DNA of 64,000 bases from assembly GCF_023856365.1 (NCBI RefSeq), contig NW_026042446.1, positions 186,001 through 250,000 of the forward strand, written 5' to 3'. Made by a program: the position numbers and the translations under genes. The notes under the pieces are model-generated. The model saw only the letters and a program-made list of their open reading frames with translations. It was not told the origin of the DNA and made no database searches. Shown here one piece after another: positions 9,646 to 21,119 of this stretch (position 1 is its first letter; each line of letters opens with the position of its first letter). The stretch is from Brienomyrus brachyistius. Taxonomy: Eukaryota > Chordata > Actinopteri > Osteoglossiformes > Mormyridae.

Positions 9646-9669
9646 TGGAGTTACAATACCTGATTTCAG
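9646..9669 (+). CDS. Candidate 24-nt microexon of the array gene (U1)
   Basis: The acceptor is strong (TTTTCATTTTCTGCAG), the donor near-perfect (CAGGTAAGT), and they enclose exactly 24 nt. Entered in phase 1 from exon 1, it reads V-E-L-Q-Y-L-I-S and leaves in phase 1, matching the main exon, so it can be included or skipped without changing frame. In phase 0 it would contain TGA, so only the phase that fits the gene is open. No transcript evidence is available here. Confidence 0.45.
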
Positions 9670-10185
9670 GTAAGTCATTTCTGCTTCCATAATCACTGCT
9701 CTCCCTGGTGGATGGATAAATCATTGCAAGTACTTTACACACATCATCGTGGGGGATCTCATTATAGCCAAGGTGCCACCCAAGGCCCAGCAGGGACCTG
9801 TCATGGACCAGCCAAGGACCAGCCAAGGCCCCATCATGGAAACAGGGGAAAATTCAAGCGGCTACATCTGTAAATTTGGTGCACATGAACCTTTCCAGTG
9901 TTGTTTTTCGCTGTTGTTCTGCATATCAGGGAATCTGTGCACTACATGGTGTGTTTTTATAGGTCAAGTTCCCCTGCTGAAATGCAGGCAGCCCAATTCA
10001 AGACCAGCGCATAAGTCTCCCAAGCATGTGTTTCCTATATCCGATAAGATGGCAGAATTTCTCTCAATGTGCAATACTGACTGCCAAGTGCGATATCTGT
10101 GATGTATGTGATGTACTTTTCTTGTAGAGTGACATAAGGATTCACTTTAATTAAATGTGTGTCCCCTATCTTTATAATCCAAAAG
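9670..10185 (+). other. Predicted intron 2 of the U1 gene
   Basis: 516 bp, GTAAGT...AAAAG. It contains a short tandem GGACCAGCCAA motif (about 9804-9825) and a 117-codon ORF that looks fortuitous. The acceptor (CCCCTATCTTTATAATCCAAAAG) is only moderate; in-frame stops just upstream of 10155 show the main exon must begin after that point or at its own ATG. Confidence 0.4.
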
Positions 10186-11117
10186 GACGAACCAGTACCA
10201 GCAGTGGAGGCCGTCAGAAGAAATGCCGCACTGGGCCACCGGCACCCAGCTCCCAAACCATATCTGGATCTGCTCCCATCCCGTTGGCGACCAGCAGGGC
10301 TCAGCAGGGCAGAAGACGCCGTAGAAATACGGCGGGAGGCCGGTCAGGCCGTAGAAAGAAGTGTAAAAAACAGAAGGGGCCATTTACAAAAAATTTGCAG
10401 AACCTGCTAACCTTCAGTAACCCCTTTGATTCAATCCAGGTGGGTGACAAGATCCCGTGTGTGGATCTCACCCAGAGTGACGACGAGGTTGCTACCATCC
10501 TGTGTCGCACTCCATCAATGTCAGAGCCTGAGCCCTGCTCACCAGCCTTCTCCTCCACTTCCTTCTTATTTCCATCACCAGTCCCATCCTCTTTTGCCTC
10601 CTCTCCATCCCCATCTTTTTTTACAGACTCTCCTCCTCCGTCACCATGTGTAGTCTCACCTGTAAGCCCATCTCCACACCCATCTTCACCTCCAGCCACA
10701 GTTCATCCCACCCCTCTGTATCAGGTTCCAGCGCAAGCTGCAGCCCCCTCATCTGAGCTGGTTACGGGTCCGACACCCCTACTTATTTCCCCTTCTGTTG
10801 TTTTTGAGAAAATGGAAAGATTCAATAAGATGCATAACTTTTATCTATGCAACTATTCTAAAATGACCTATGATGCCAAGTGCCTTGCTCATTACTGGTG
10901 TAATCAGTTTTGGAATGATTTTCAACATGCAGTTTACATCTGCAAGCAGGGGAAGAATCAAAATTCAGAGAATCACTACTCATATGGTGATAATGAGGGT
11001 GCCCAAGCTGAGCTGATATTTGATGATGAGGCGCTGGATCAGCTAAGTGCCATCCCCGGGGTCCTGGAGATGGCTGTGGAGATGGGCTATCAGTGTGATG
11101 TAAATAGTTTTTCATAG
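10186..11117 (+). CDS. Unrecognised array gene, type II copy, main coding exon (U1)
   Basis: The open frame runs 10155-11117. I place the exon start at 10186, where the phase fits exon 1 and the microexon (G|GA = Gly); the ATG at 10155 is an alternative start giving 320 aa. Numbering by that ORF: an Arg/Lys tract at 51-75 (QGRRRRRN, GRRKKCKKQK) resembling a nuclear localisation signal; VDLTQSDDEV at 103-112, which matches the hydrophobic-DLT-plus-acidic form of SUMO-interacting motifs (as in PIAS and RNF4) with a CK2-like Ser; a Pro/Ser-rich linker at about 115-215; and a compact C-terminal domain at about 225-320 rich in aromatic, Cys and His residues (YWCNQFWNDFQHAVYICK) ending in an acidic, helix-prone segment. 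No known family is recognised. A nuclear SUMO-linked role is inference from short motifs. The full spliced protein would be about 344 or 352 aa. Confidence 0.8.
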
Positions 11118-11188
11118 AACCTGTAAATAATTAGGTGAGACATCTCACAAGTACTTAGGATAATATAAGATTAAGGTAGTTTAACCTT

Positions 11189-11789
11189 TAAGGCCAATAG
11201 GATGTTGGGGTATATCTCCAGGTGTGTGGAGTTTAAGTCAAGGGAGGTAATGCTAAGATTATACAATTCCTTGGTGAGACCTCACCTAGAATATTGTGTG
11301 CAGGTTTGGTCACCATATCTTAAAAAGGACATTGTGGCCTTAGAAAAGGTGCAGCGTAGGGCCACAAAAATGATTCCTGGTCTTAGAGGAATGTCATACG
11401 AGGAACGGTTACTTGAGCTAAATCTGTTCAGTCTCAAGCAAAGGAGATTGAGGGGGGACATGATCCAGGTATATAAGATTCTAACAGGTTTGGATGCTGT
11501 TCAACCAAATAGTTACTTCAGCATTAGTTTAAATACACGAACTCGTGGCCATAGGTGGAAATTAGCGGGAGAACATTTCAAGCTGGATTTAAGGAAGCAC
11601 TTCTTTACGCAGCGTGTAGTCAGAGTATGGAATAGCCTTCCTGATAATGTAGTGCAAGCTGAATCCTTGGGTTCCTTTAAATCAGAGCTAGATAAGATTT
11701 TAACGACTCTGAGCTATTAGTTTAGTTCTCCCCAAGCGAGCTTGATGGGCCGAATGGCCTCCTCTCGTTTGTATAGTTCTTATGTTCTT
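11189..11789 (+). mobile_element. 5'-truncated CR1-type LINE insertion
   Basis: A 172-codon frame (11202-11720) carries the typical C-terminal end of CR1/L3-like ORF2: RLYNSLVRPHLEYCVQVWSP, LEKVQRRATKMIPGLRGMSY, RRLRGDMIQVYKILTG and RVWNSLPDNVVQAESL. The 3' end (GGGCCGAATGGCCTCCTCTC...TTCTTATGTTCTTA) is the familiar tail of such elements in fish. Compared with empty units the insert is 601 bp and shares only CTT at both edges, as expected for a family with short or absent target duplications. The frame is intact, so the copy is young. Confidence 0.85.
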
Positions 11790-12004
11790 ATCTTAACTAA
11801 TCCTAAGATTGTATGATATAAGATTACATAGGATAAGACTAAGAATAGGTTAAGATAAGGTTGTATATAATGTAAGATAACATAGAATAAGATAAGACTA
11901 AGATAGGATAAGTTAAGATTAAAGTAAGATAGTATGACATAAGATTACATAGGATAAGATAAGAATAGGTTAAGATAAGACTTCTTATTCTTGTTTTTCT
12001 ATTA

Positions 12005-12010
12005 AATAAA
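12005..12010 (+). terminator. Poly(A) signal of the U1 gene
   Basis: AATAAA followed by GGTTTGTGTCTGTGAGG; 888 bp downstream of the stop because of the LINE. Confidence 0.5.
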
Positions 12011-13260
12011 TATGGATTATTTTGCGTATGGTTTGTGTCTGTGAGGTTATTTAAAATATTGTGAAGTTTGACACAAAATTTGATTAGTTTAAATAATGAT
12101 TGGTTAAACTGATGTACATGTAGAGAATTGTAGTGGTCTTGCTATTGAATTAAAGGACTCTTCAGATCTCAAGTGCAGTGCAAAAAGTATAGAGGGGTAA
12201 TTCATTAAATGCTGCACGCACAGGGACATTTTTTTGGTGTTAAATCCAAATTGCATGACCATTCTACTGCAAATACAGGCCTTTAAGTTTAAAGGTGCCA
12301 TGGAACTCTACTTTGAAAGCTTGTGAAACAGCAAAAAAGTTGTTGTTTCTTTGTTTTCTGCACATGCGTCCACCAACCGGAAGGAGCCAGAGAGTGGCAT
12401 TAAGAGTCTGCAGCTGTGTATTATTGCAACAGTAGACTAAGCTAATTTCCTAGATCCTTAAATTTGCAAGCACTCATTTGAAGAGACAATGAACCTTTAC
12501 CATATGTAAACTTAATCAACTTAAAACACATAAAAGACATTCTCCTTCACCTTCTCCCTTATACTACAAGCCTTCCATTTCAGTTTAGCTGATTTTTAAC
12601 ACAGCTGACTTCTCCACTTGTAATGAATCCTGCATATGTGACAAACCACGATACGCCACTGCCTGGTCATGCCTGTGAAGTTAACTAGAATGTCACTAGC
12701 AGGCTGGCAAATTAATCCACAAGTTGTAGAGTACAGCACTGCTGCTTGCTAATTGCTTTATTTTTCCCGCCTATAATGACATTCAGTGAGGAATATTTGA
12801 TAGCGTACTTTCCTGCATACTTTGTCAATTTGCACCAGGCACCAACGCAGCTTCTCCCCTTGGTTTACTAGTCATGGGAAAACAATGTTCGCGGTGAGCA
12901 AGCTGGGCCCAACAGGGTGTGTCACGTGACTTACTTGCATCTTGCCACAGGCAGTGATGGGCTATATTAAAATGTCTGTAAGCCTAGTGATAAAGGTCCT
13001 TAAAATGACAGAAAGCAAACTAATAAATAAAACTACACATTTTTGTTAATACTTTCAAATGCGTCAGACACATACAGTAAGATCTCTCAAAGTATTTTCT
13101 GACATTTTTTTTTCCCGCCCACTAAAATACAAATCAGAAAATGCTCAGAAGCAATTACACATGTATTCTAAATACGTTGAACTACATCCACACTAGGGAA
13201 ACTTAAAATATTATCTTGACAGTTGGTTAAAACCAGGCACAACTTGAGGAATAATGGAAC

Positions 13261-13473
13261 TCAAAATGGGCTGGGATATCCCTGATCTGTCTGCCAGTTC
13301 CTTTCGGTATGTTCCGCGACAAATTCATCGTTCAGTTCTACCAGAATCACTCTTGGCACTCTGAAAGAGCGGATAAGCCACAAATCATCACTGGGAAGAT
13401 AATCATTGTCATCTCTAAATACTCCCTCCCTTAATATTTGGGCACAATGTCCTCTGCCATAATCAAGCTGCAT
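13261..13473 (-). pseudogene. Harbinger/PIF-like transposase scrap (U2)
   Basis: Same 70-codon frame as in U1, no changes seen at protein level. Confidence 0.4.
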
Positions 13474-15608
13474 GTTATGGATTTTTACACTGATGGTTCA
13501 CACTCTTCCCCAATCAGGAACCGTGGGTTGACAGATTGATCCGCGCTGCAGTGAACGCCCAGACCACCGCTTATAATGCTGGTCTCAACACTGGACTTTC
13601 TACTACGGCGCTGTGGAGAGCATCCCGACTCAGAACATTACTTCCTGATTTGGGAATAGCTGTGTTCAGGATCGAAAAGCCTGCAATTATTTAAATCTGA
13701 TTTTAGGAAAACTTGTCATGGTATAAAAAGCACACCACCAAATGCATGAAATCTGAGTAAAATGTTTACCTTTTTAACGCAACCATAATAGAGGGGTCTG
13801 CATTTGCATTTATCACAGTCCCTGTAACAATCTAACATCATAGCACCACAACTATTGCGGATTCAGCCAACGGTGGCAACGTTACTAGCCAGCAGCGTTG
13901 TGCAGGTTACTGGAAATTACTAGTTATCAATTACTGCATATAAAAGTACTTATAACGAGGGTGGGACTGGGCCATGAGTCTGCGAGGAGTTTCGACGTGT
14001 GGTGGGTGCGGCAAGGGGCAGCATCAGCGCATGCTCCCCCAGCTTGACCTAACCTGTATATATATATATATATATGTATATATATAGCCTGATAAAGGAA
14101 GATAAGAGTGGGCTAAAGGTTGCATATTGATCACTTTAACATCGCGCCAACATCGGGGGAATATGGAATCAAATGATCGGTGGCGATGTTTCTGCAACAC
14201 AGAGATGTTTGCTGATGGGTTTTCAAGCATCGCGGAGATATAGTGCCAATGCATGTGTGCTCTCTGGCTAGTTATATTATTTCAGCGTTGCAGCCATGAC
14301 AGTGCCAGACAATACAACCGTCTAATTGTATCTGTCAGCGTACCTACAATATCACACATTCATCACGCCACGGTGAGGTCGGATGGCGTTACATCATAAA
14401 CAGGAAATTAGGGGAACATGCTAACACTGATATCTCTTCAAGCCATCATTAGTGGCTCCCTCATCTGGCCTCAGAAGTGGTTGCATCCCAGAGCCACCTG
14501 CTGGTCTTGGTGGCACTTCAGTGTTTGCCTGTAGAGGAGATGCTCAGTGGCAGTGATGGTGGGAGTCCCAGATGAGACAAGATGAGCACAGAGCTGTCCA
14601 GCCCATTGTTGCCAAAGGTCACATTCTACCAGAATGCCCTGACACTAACTTCCAAACATCCCACGGACCCCAGCTATCCCCTGTAGGGAAACTGAATAAG
14701 AAGCCTTTACCCTGGGCAGAAAATGCATTGTTTGTACAGTACGTCTTAGTGACAGAGTACCAATTTCAGAGGGCATTTTGTTGAAAAACATGCAGTGAAA
14801 TATCTAATAACGATATCGGAACATTCAAACACAGCATACAATACAGTTTGCAAATGTAAACAGTTTTATTTAAAAGGACAGTTTAATTTCAGAGCCAATG
14901 GCCGTGTGACCAAAAACATTTGAATCATTATTATTCTCTTAGTAAAATGAAAAGCAGAAAACATTCCTGGAGCCTTCAATTTAGCGTGCACAGTGCCCTC
15001 TACAGGATTCTGTCGAAACAGCATCCCCGTCAGCCTCGTTCGCAGAACGTAGGAGTTCTTTTCCCAGCGTACCCTTTTCTTTATAAATCCCAAAATCTCC
15101 TTACAAATGTAAGTATGAATGTTTGTCATCTTTTTCGGTCACACGAAGCCTTTATAAATGAGATTCCCCCATTAATGCGTTTACATGGCTATGCTCTGTA
15201 ACTGCGCCATTAAAAACACATGAAAACATCTTAATTGCGTCAAGGCACGTAAACGTAGTCACATGACAAAAGATAACTTCGTGACTTAGCAAAGTGCAGG
15301 TTCTTCGTTTCCTCTGTGTGGACCATAGAGCTGTGTATCCGAGTCTGACGACCCGCCACGTTTTAAGATACAGAGAATACACGTCAATATGCTGCTATAT
15401 TTTGGAATTTTTTTAATCTGATCTCAGGAAAACTTGTCAAGGTATAAAAAGCACACCGCCATGAAATCTGAGTACAAATGTTTGCTTTTTTTTTTTTAAC
15501 GCAACCATAATAGAGGGGTCTGCATTTATCACAGTCCCTGTAACAATCTAACATCATAGCACCATAACTACTGCGGATTCAGCCAACGGCGGCAACGTCA
15601 CTAGTCAG

Positions 15609-16126
15609 CAGTGTTGTGCAGGTTACTGGAAATTACTACTCATCAATTACCGCATATAAATGTACTTTTAATACGGGTGGGATTGGACCATGTGTCTGCC
15701 AGGAGTTTCGACGTGTGGTGGGTGCAAATGGTCGGTGGCGATGTTTCTGCAACACAGAGATGTTTGCTGATGGGTTTTCAAGCATCGCGGAGACATAGTG
15801 CCAATGCATGTGTGCTCTCTGGCTAGTTATATTATTTCAGTGTTGCAGCTATGACAGTGCCAGACAATACAACCGTCTAATTGTATCTATCAGCGTACCT
15901 ACAATACCACCCATTCATTGCGCCATGGTGAGGTCGGGTGGCGTTACATCATAAACGGGAAATTAAGGGAACATGCTGCCTTTATCCATTAATATTTTCA
16001 CGCAAGACAAAGGTAAAGAGTGCATTTAAATTTCAGCACCTTCCGTGTTTTTTAATGGCAATTAGTTACATTACTCCTTACAGACAAGAGTAGTGGGATT
16101 ATAGTAACGCCTTACTACCAACACTG
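15609..16126. mobile_element. hAT-like MITE (U2)
   Basis: Same CAGTGTTG/CAACACTG ends, 518 bp. The poly(T) run just upstream (15486-15497) differs in length from U1. Confidence 0.5.
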
Positions 16127-16949
16127 CTAGGCTTGCTAATGCTAACGTTAGCAGTACAGCCTTATGCTACTTCCTCTCGCAAGATAAGATAGCGTTACTG
16201 TCACTGTGCAAATACAATGAGATGTCTTTGGAGCAAGGCTGTCGACGCCATGTTAAGGATAAAAGTACAAGTAAAATACAATATAAAATCAAAGAAACAT
16301 ACACCAACAGTAAAGAAGAACAAGGATGCGTAAAATACTGGTACCGGAAGCAAATAAACCAATAAAACACAGTCAGAGGAACACTGGAGAGTTCGGAGCA
16401 GCTGCGAATGTGCCGCCATCATTGTTCAGAATTCTTCACTTTGCGTTGCTACAGTGGAAGAGTGAAATGGCTGAAGATGGATTACAGAATTTTCCAAGTG
16501 TGCTAAACATTCAGTTGTAAATAAAAACCAGTGTGAGATAAGAACGTCTCCTCGCCATTTCCTTCTATTCTGATTGAATGGGTCGCTTAACGATCGCTGT
16601 GAATTCTGGGAGTCTGTGGAACGTCACGTCTGCAGCTCTCGCGTTACTTGCTGCCAGGAAGGAATTCTATTTAAATACTTCAATACATTTTATTTATAAC
16701 ATTTTCTGTTTTTAGGCGTGTCTTCTAAATTTACGGTGCTTCTATTATCTTTCCGCGCTTTTGTCAATATATATCGTGTGTCTGGTCATTTGATTAAAGT
16801 GCTTGAAGACTTTGCCGCGCGCTGACACTAATCGACCACCATATCTTAGCAACCGCATCATAACAATTCTAATTCCGTTTCGAGTTTTGATTCAAACATT
16901 CAAAGCAGCTCAGATTTGCACTTTCCCAGCAAAAGACAAGACGCGAAAG

Positions 16950-17052
16950 ATGTCTGCCTTCATCTACCTGCGGAGAATCGACTGGCTCCTGCCAAATGAC
17001 GCCGTCAGTGTCCGGATTGCTCCGGAAGACATCCCCGGTTCAGTCAGCCATG
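16950..17052 (+). CDS. Array gene, predicted coding exon 1 (U2)
   Basis: Same ATG context and donor as U1. Residue 5 is Ile (ATC) instead of Leu; CGG replaces CGC silently at the Arg of SVRIAPED. The 5' UTR has GCCGCGCGCTG where U1 and U4 have GCCACGCGCTG. It leaves phase 1. Confidence 0.55.
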
Positions 17053-18799
17053 GTAAGAACGGCAAAATGATGCCTAGAATATCTCAGCACTCGAAGAATG
17101 AAAGTCAGAACAGGCTTGGCTGGTCTTGTTGAATCTTGCAGTCTGTGATAACTATCTTATTTTGGAACTACGTGTCTTAGGATACTAAATAATAAAATGG
17201 TTCACCTTTAGCCCAACGGTGATTTGTTACCATGAAGCAGTAAAAATACGGGGCTCTTTTCAGCATGTCTGCTGTACTGCACAATGAAATCCGTAAAATC
17301 TGTGGCTGTGATGTGTTTGAACATAACAGGAAAGCGACGTCAAATGGTAAGGTAACAGGTGAACATGTCCCACATTGGCAAAAGCCAGCCAACGGGAGTA
17401 ACCCCCCTCCTTCTGGGGGTGTGCCTAAATTCTCGTCTGAACGCGCTCATTTATTCACTTGCAGGGTGTTGCCATGAGATGGCGCTTTCTTTACAAAAAC
17501 ACATTTTAGTTGTGGTCACAAGTTCATACACAAGTACAACAAGTATCAACGAGAATCTTTTGGTAGCCATTAGCAAGCTTCTGGCATAATTGATACTTTA
17601 AAGTAAACTGAAGCTACAGCCAAAGTTTTTACAACACCGGAGACAAACAGGGCTAGGTACTTGGATAGCGAGCATGCCGGTACATACTAATCCAGCGCTA
17701 TGATGTCATACAGTAACGAGACAGGAACTGTTTTGAAGCTTGGCATCCTGATCAGGAGTGACAATTTGTTGTTCTAATATTCATTTATTGTTTTGCATTG
17801 TTCCTGGAATAATGTGATTGCACATTTTATTCATCGACGTTTAATCCGTTGCATGTTATAAACTGTAAAAAGGCTAGTATTGTGTCTTTTCTTACAGTTG
17901 TTTTCAATTGCTAAGACAGGGTAGTATCTAGGGTAGCATCTCCACATGCCTGATCCATCCTTGGCATTGCTCTGGAGGAATATCCTGGCATCCAACATTC
18001 ATTGTTTGATCTTGTGTCAACTGACATAATTTCTTTGTATTATGTGTTTTTTACAATCTGTTTTAGAAAGGGTCTTGATAGTGATTTAGCAAAATGACAT
18101 GTTTCAGTTTTGACTGTCTTATTAGCAGTTTTTGGGTCAGTATGTAGGTATGTGCAAATTGGCCTCTGAAAATGTAATATTGTGAGTGAGACAGGAATCC
18201 ATGGCTTTTGAAGCATTTAGTCATTGATTGCATTTTGTATGAAAGCAAAGTGAAATGCTAAACAGTTTAGCCCACATAAGTAAATGTTGTGGTGACTGCA
18301 TGAAGAGTTTTGAGAAAGCAACTTCAGTATTGCAGTATTTGTCTTAGCAAATGAAAAAAAAACCTGTAAAATTCACACTGCCTTTCCAAACTGATTGGTG
18401 TGAAGAGCAGTGACAGACAGTCCAGACTGATGGGCCATTGACAGTATGCAAAGGTCTGGTGACTCCAAAGTCACTTCAAAGTTGTAACACTTTAGTAATC
18501 AAACCTCATACAATTTTCTGAATGTCTCATTCACCTTTGTGTAGCCACCCCCTATGTCTGTAAGCTTCAGAACTCAAGCTTAGGCTAGAAATATTTATAA
18601 TGTGATTTTTTACAATTTGTCAGCACCACTGAAAATAAGTTTTTGAAAAGTGTATGTTTAAAGTAGATTTTAACAAAAAAAAAATATATATATATAGAAT
18701 AATCACATTCTAAATGTTGACAGATTATTGGTGCTGAGTTTGTGCTGAATAAAAGCATTCGTAGCACTTTGGGATAAATGTTTTTTAGACAGGTGAAAT

Positions 18800-19779
18800 A
18801 TTTAACAGTTTTTCTGAATTGCTGAAATATTAGAAATCGTTTTGGGAACAAAACTGCCGATTGCCAAAAGTCATTTATTGAATCAGTTACTTCTTTGGCA
18901 AAACTTTAAACCATGGTCACCTAGTTAGACACAATTTGCAGATCTCAGTCATCCTTTTTGCAAAACTCAAAACACATTCCCATTCATCAAAACACATTTT
19001 GCGCTATGGTGAACTTTGATGCAAAATAGAAAACACAGGCCACAGAAGTTAAGCGCAGCCAGCACACAGTAGTCATTTGAACACAATGACTCAAAACTAT
19101 TCACACACATTTCTAAACATTTGAGGAAGCCAAAGAGTGACTAGAACATAGAATACGTGCCATAGAAGGATAGGAGTTGCATTTTGAAGTCAAGGTACAA
19201 ATGGGTCACACAGAGGATTCTTTCTGCATCACTCAACAAGGGATAGCATCGCTAGACCCAGCCCTGAGACATGGCGATGAGGCAGGATGAATATTCTTCT
19301 GTGACTCTGGCTTGGCAGTTGCACAACATTTTACTGTAATATGCCTCTCGTTTGTTTACTTTTTGGCGTTGTTCTTTACAGTCACTTTTCTGGAGTACTG
19401 AGTATGGCAAACGTTACATATTAATTATCAGTCATATGGTAGACGACCATAATTTTTTTTAACTATTATTATAGTCTTACGGTTTCTCATTTACATGTCA
19501 ACAACAGTTTTGATTGGTACTGTTTTCATTTTTTGCTGTAGAGTGCTATGACTGTTCAGTAGTGTACCTTTACCCAACTGACGAGATGCATGGTCTGAAA
19601 ACAGTGTTTGCTTTTGAGCAAAGATAATATAGTTTTGAGAAGATTGTTTGATTTTGCAAGACAAGCGTAAGGTTTTGTGAGTTTTAGCTTGAATTTTAGA
19701 GTTTGTGCTTAGTGGTTTGATTACAGGAGATGAGAGATTTTAGGACATGTGTTTTAGCAATTCAGAAAAACAGTAAAAT
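18800..19779. mobile_element. Inverted-repeat-bounded element (U2)
   Basis: Arms at 18800-18828 and 19751-19779. The interior has a one-base longer TTTTAGCTTG run (about 19683) than U1. Confidence 0.45.
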
Positions 19780-19974
19780 GTCAAGGCCTGTCAGACTACT
19801 TTGAAAGTGGGTGAGAGGCCTCAGACTCCATAGGGTTACAGTAAATACTTGTTATGCTATGTTTCTTTTATGTTCCTCTTTTTGTGTCTGGTACTATGAC
19901 AAAAAATCCCAGTCTATCTATCTAGTGCTACTTCATTATCCCATTGTCTTTCTGCAATGTTCTCATGTACAGTA

Positions 19975-20106
19975 CTGTCAGCAAAACAGCATGATACTAC
20001 CACCACCATGCTTGACCGTTGGCTCAGTGTTCTTAGGTTAAGAAAACAACCTCACCTTGATCCCCTGCAAACATATCTCTTTTCATTGTGGCCAAGCAGA
20101 GAAGTT
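19975..20106 (-). mobile_element. Tc1/mariner transposase fragment (U2)
   Basis: Same relic; one substitution (GGCTCAGTG for GGTTCAGTG) relative to the other units changes Glu-Pro to Glu-Pro-preceding sequence only on the minus strand. Confidence 0.7.
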
Positions 20107-20388
20107 TATGACAGATTCACACGTCATCGTGACTGCCCCCAGCCCTCCTGTGAATGTGCAGCCATCAGCAGCCTTTCAGACTGTTAGCCAGAAGGAAAGA
20201 CAGAACAGACTAAGGAATGCGTCCGTTTTATTCAAGCACAGTACAGAACCATAAGCATTTTTATTTTTCATTTTCCACTCTGTCCACCTTTATTCTCCAC
20301 AAGCAACCGTATTACTTTGTTTAGGCCTGTAATTATTGTATTGCACACATCTTGGGTCCGCCTTATCTCCAAAAGGTGAAGTAAAATA

Positions 20389-20532
20389 CAAAATTCTAAT
20401 TTCATCAATAAACTGACTAAAACACATTTTGCTAGTTTTAGGCCATCTTTGCCTCACAACAGAAACAATTTCTTACATTTCTCAGGCCATCTATTGCAGT
20501 GTAGTCAGTTTATTAATGAAATTGGAATTTTG
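20389..20532. repeat. Intron hairpin (U2)
   Basis: Both 30-bp arms are unchanged from U1. Confidence 0.65.
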
Positions 20533-20579
20533 TCTAAATATAAGAAAATTATACTTCCTTAGATTTTCATTTTCTGCAG

Positions 20580-20603
20580 TGGAGTTACAATACCTGATTT
20601 CAG
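20580..20603 (+). CDS. Candidate 24-nt microexon (U2)
   Basis: The acceptor, 24-nt body and GTAAGT donor are identical to U1. Confidence 0.45.
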
Positions 20604-21119
20604 GTAAGTCATTTCTGCTTCCATAATCACTGCTCTCCCTGGTGGATGGATAAATCATTGCAAGTACTTTACACACATCATCGTGGGGGATCTCATTATA
20701 GCCAAGGTGCCACCCAAGGCCCAGCAGGGACCTGTCATGGACCAGCCAAGGACCAGCCAAGGCCCCATCATGGAAACAGGGGAAAATTCAAGCGGCTACA
20801 TCTGTAAATTTGGTGCACATGAACCTTTCCAGTGTTGTTTTTCGCTGTTGTTCTGCATATCAGGGAATCTGTGCACTACATGGTGTGTTTTTATAGGTCA
20901 AGTTCCCCTGCTGAAATGCAGGCAGCCCAATTCAAGACCAGCGCATAAGTCTCCCAAGCATGTGTTTCCTATATCCGATAAGATGGCAGAATTTCTCTCA
21001 ATGTGCAATACTGACTGCCAAGTGCGATATCTGTGATGTATGTGATGTACTTTTCTTGTAGAGTGACATAAGGATTCACTTTAATTAAATGTGTGTCCCC
21101 TATCTTTATAATCCAAAAG

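Larger units (their letters stand above)
794..11117 (+). repeat. Array unit U1 (10,324 bp)
   Basis: Reference unit for this annotation, measured from one gene stop codon to the next. It aligns end to end with U2, U4, U5 and U6 once the LINE and the 167-bp segment are removed. It carries private differences such as CATCATTTTTTTT near 8515, AACACCCTCACC at 9110-9122, and Leu rather than Ile at residue 5 of exon 1, which makes it slightly more diverged than the others. Confidence 0.9.
11118..12040 (+). other. 3' UTR of the U1 gene, interrupted by a LINE
   Basis: The AAGATAAG repeat is split after TTAACCTT (11188), inside the short hairpin, and resumes at 11790. The poly(A) signal AATAAA at 12005-12010 lies beyond the LINE, so the transcript would carry about 900 nt of 3' UTR including sense-strand LINE sequence unless it is processed earlier. 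Confidence 0.5.

Noticed and set aside
9749..10102. 117-codon plus-strand ORF just before the main exon
   Set aside because: No recognisable domain, flanked by no convincing splice sites, lies within predicted intron 2. Its preservation in all units is uninformative because the units are near-identical everywhere.
10301..10699. 132-codon minus-strand ORF rich in Gly/Glu/Asp, repeated in each unit
   Set aside because: Lies antisense to the Pro/Ser-rich linker of the main exon; its composition is the expected reverse of that low-complexity sequence.
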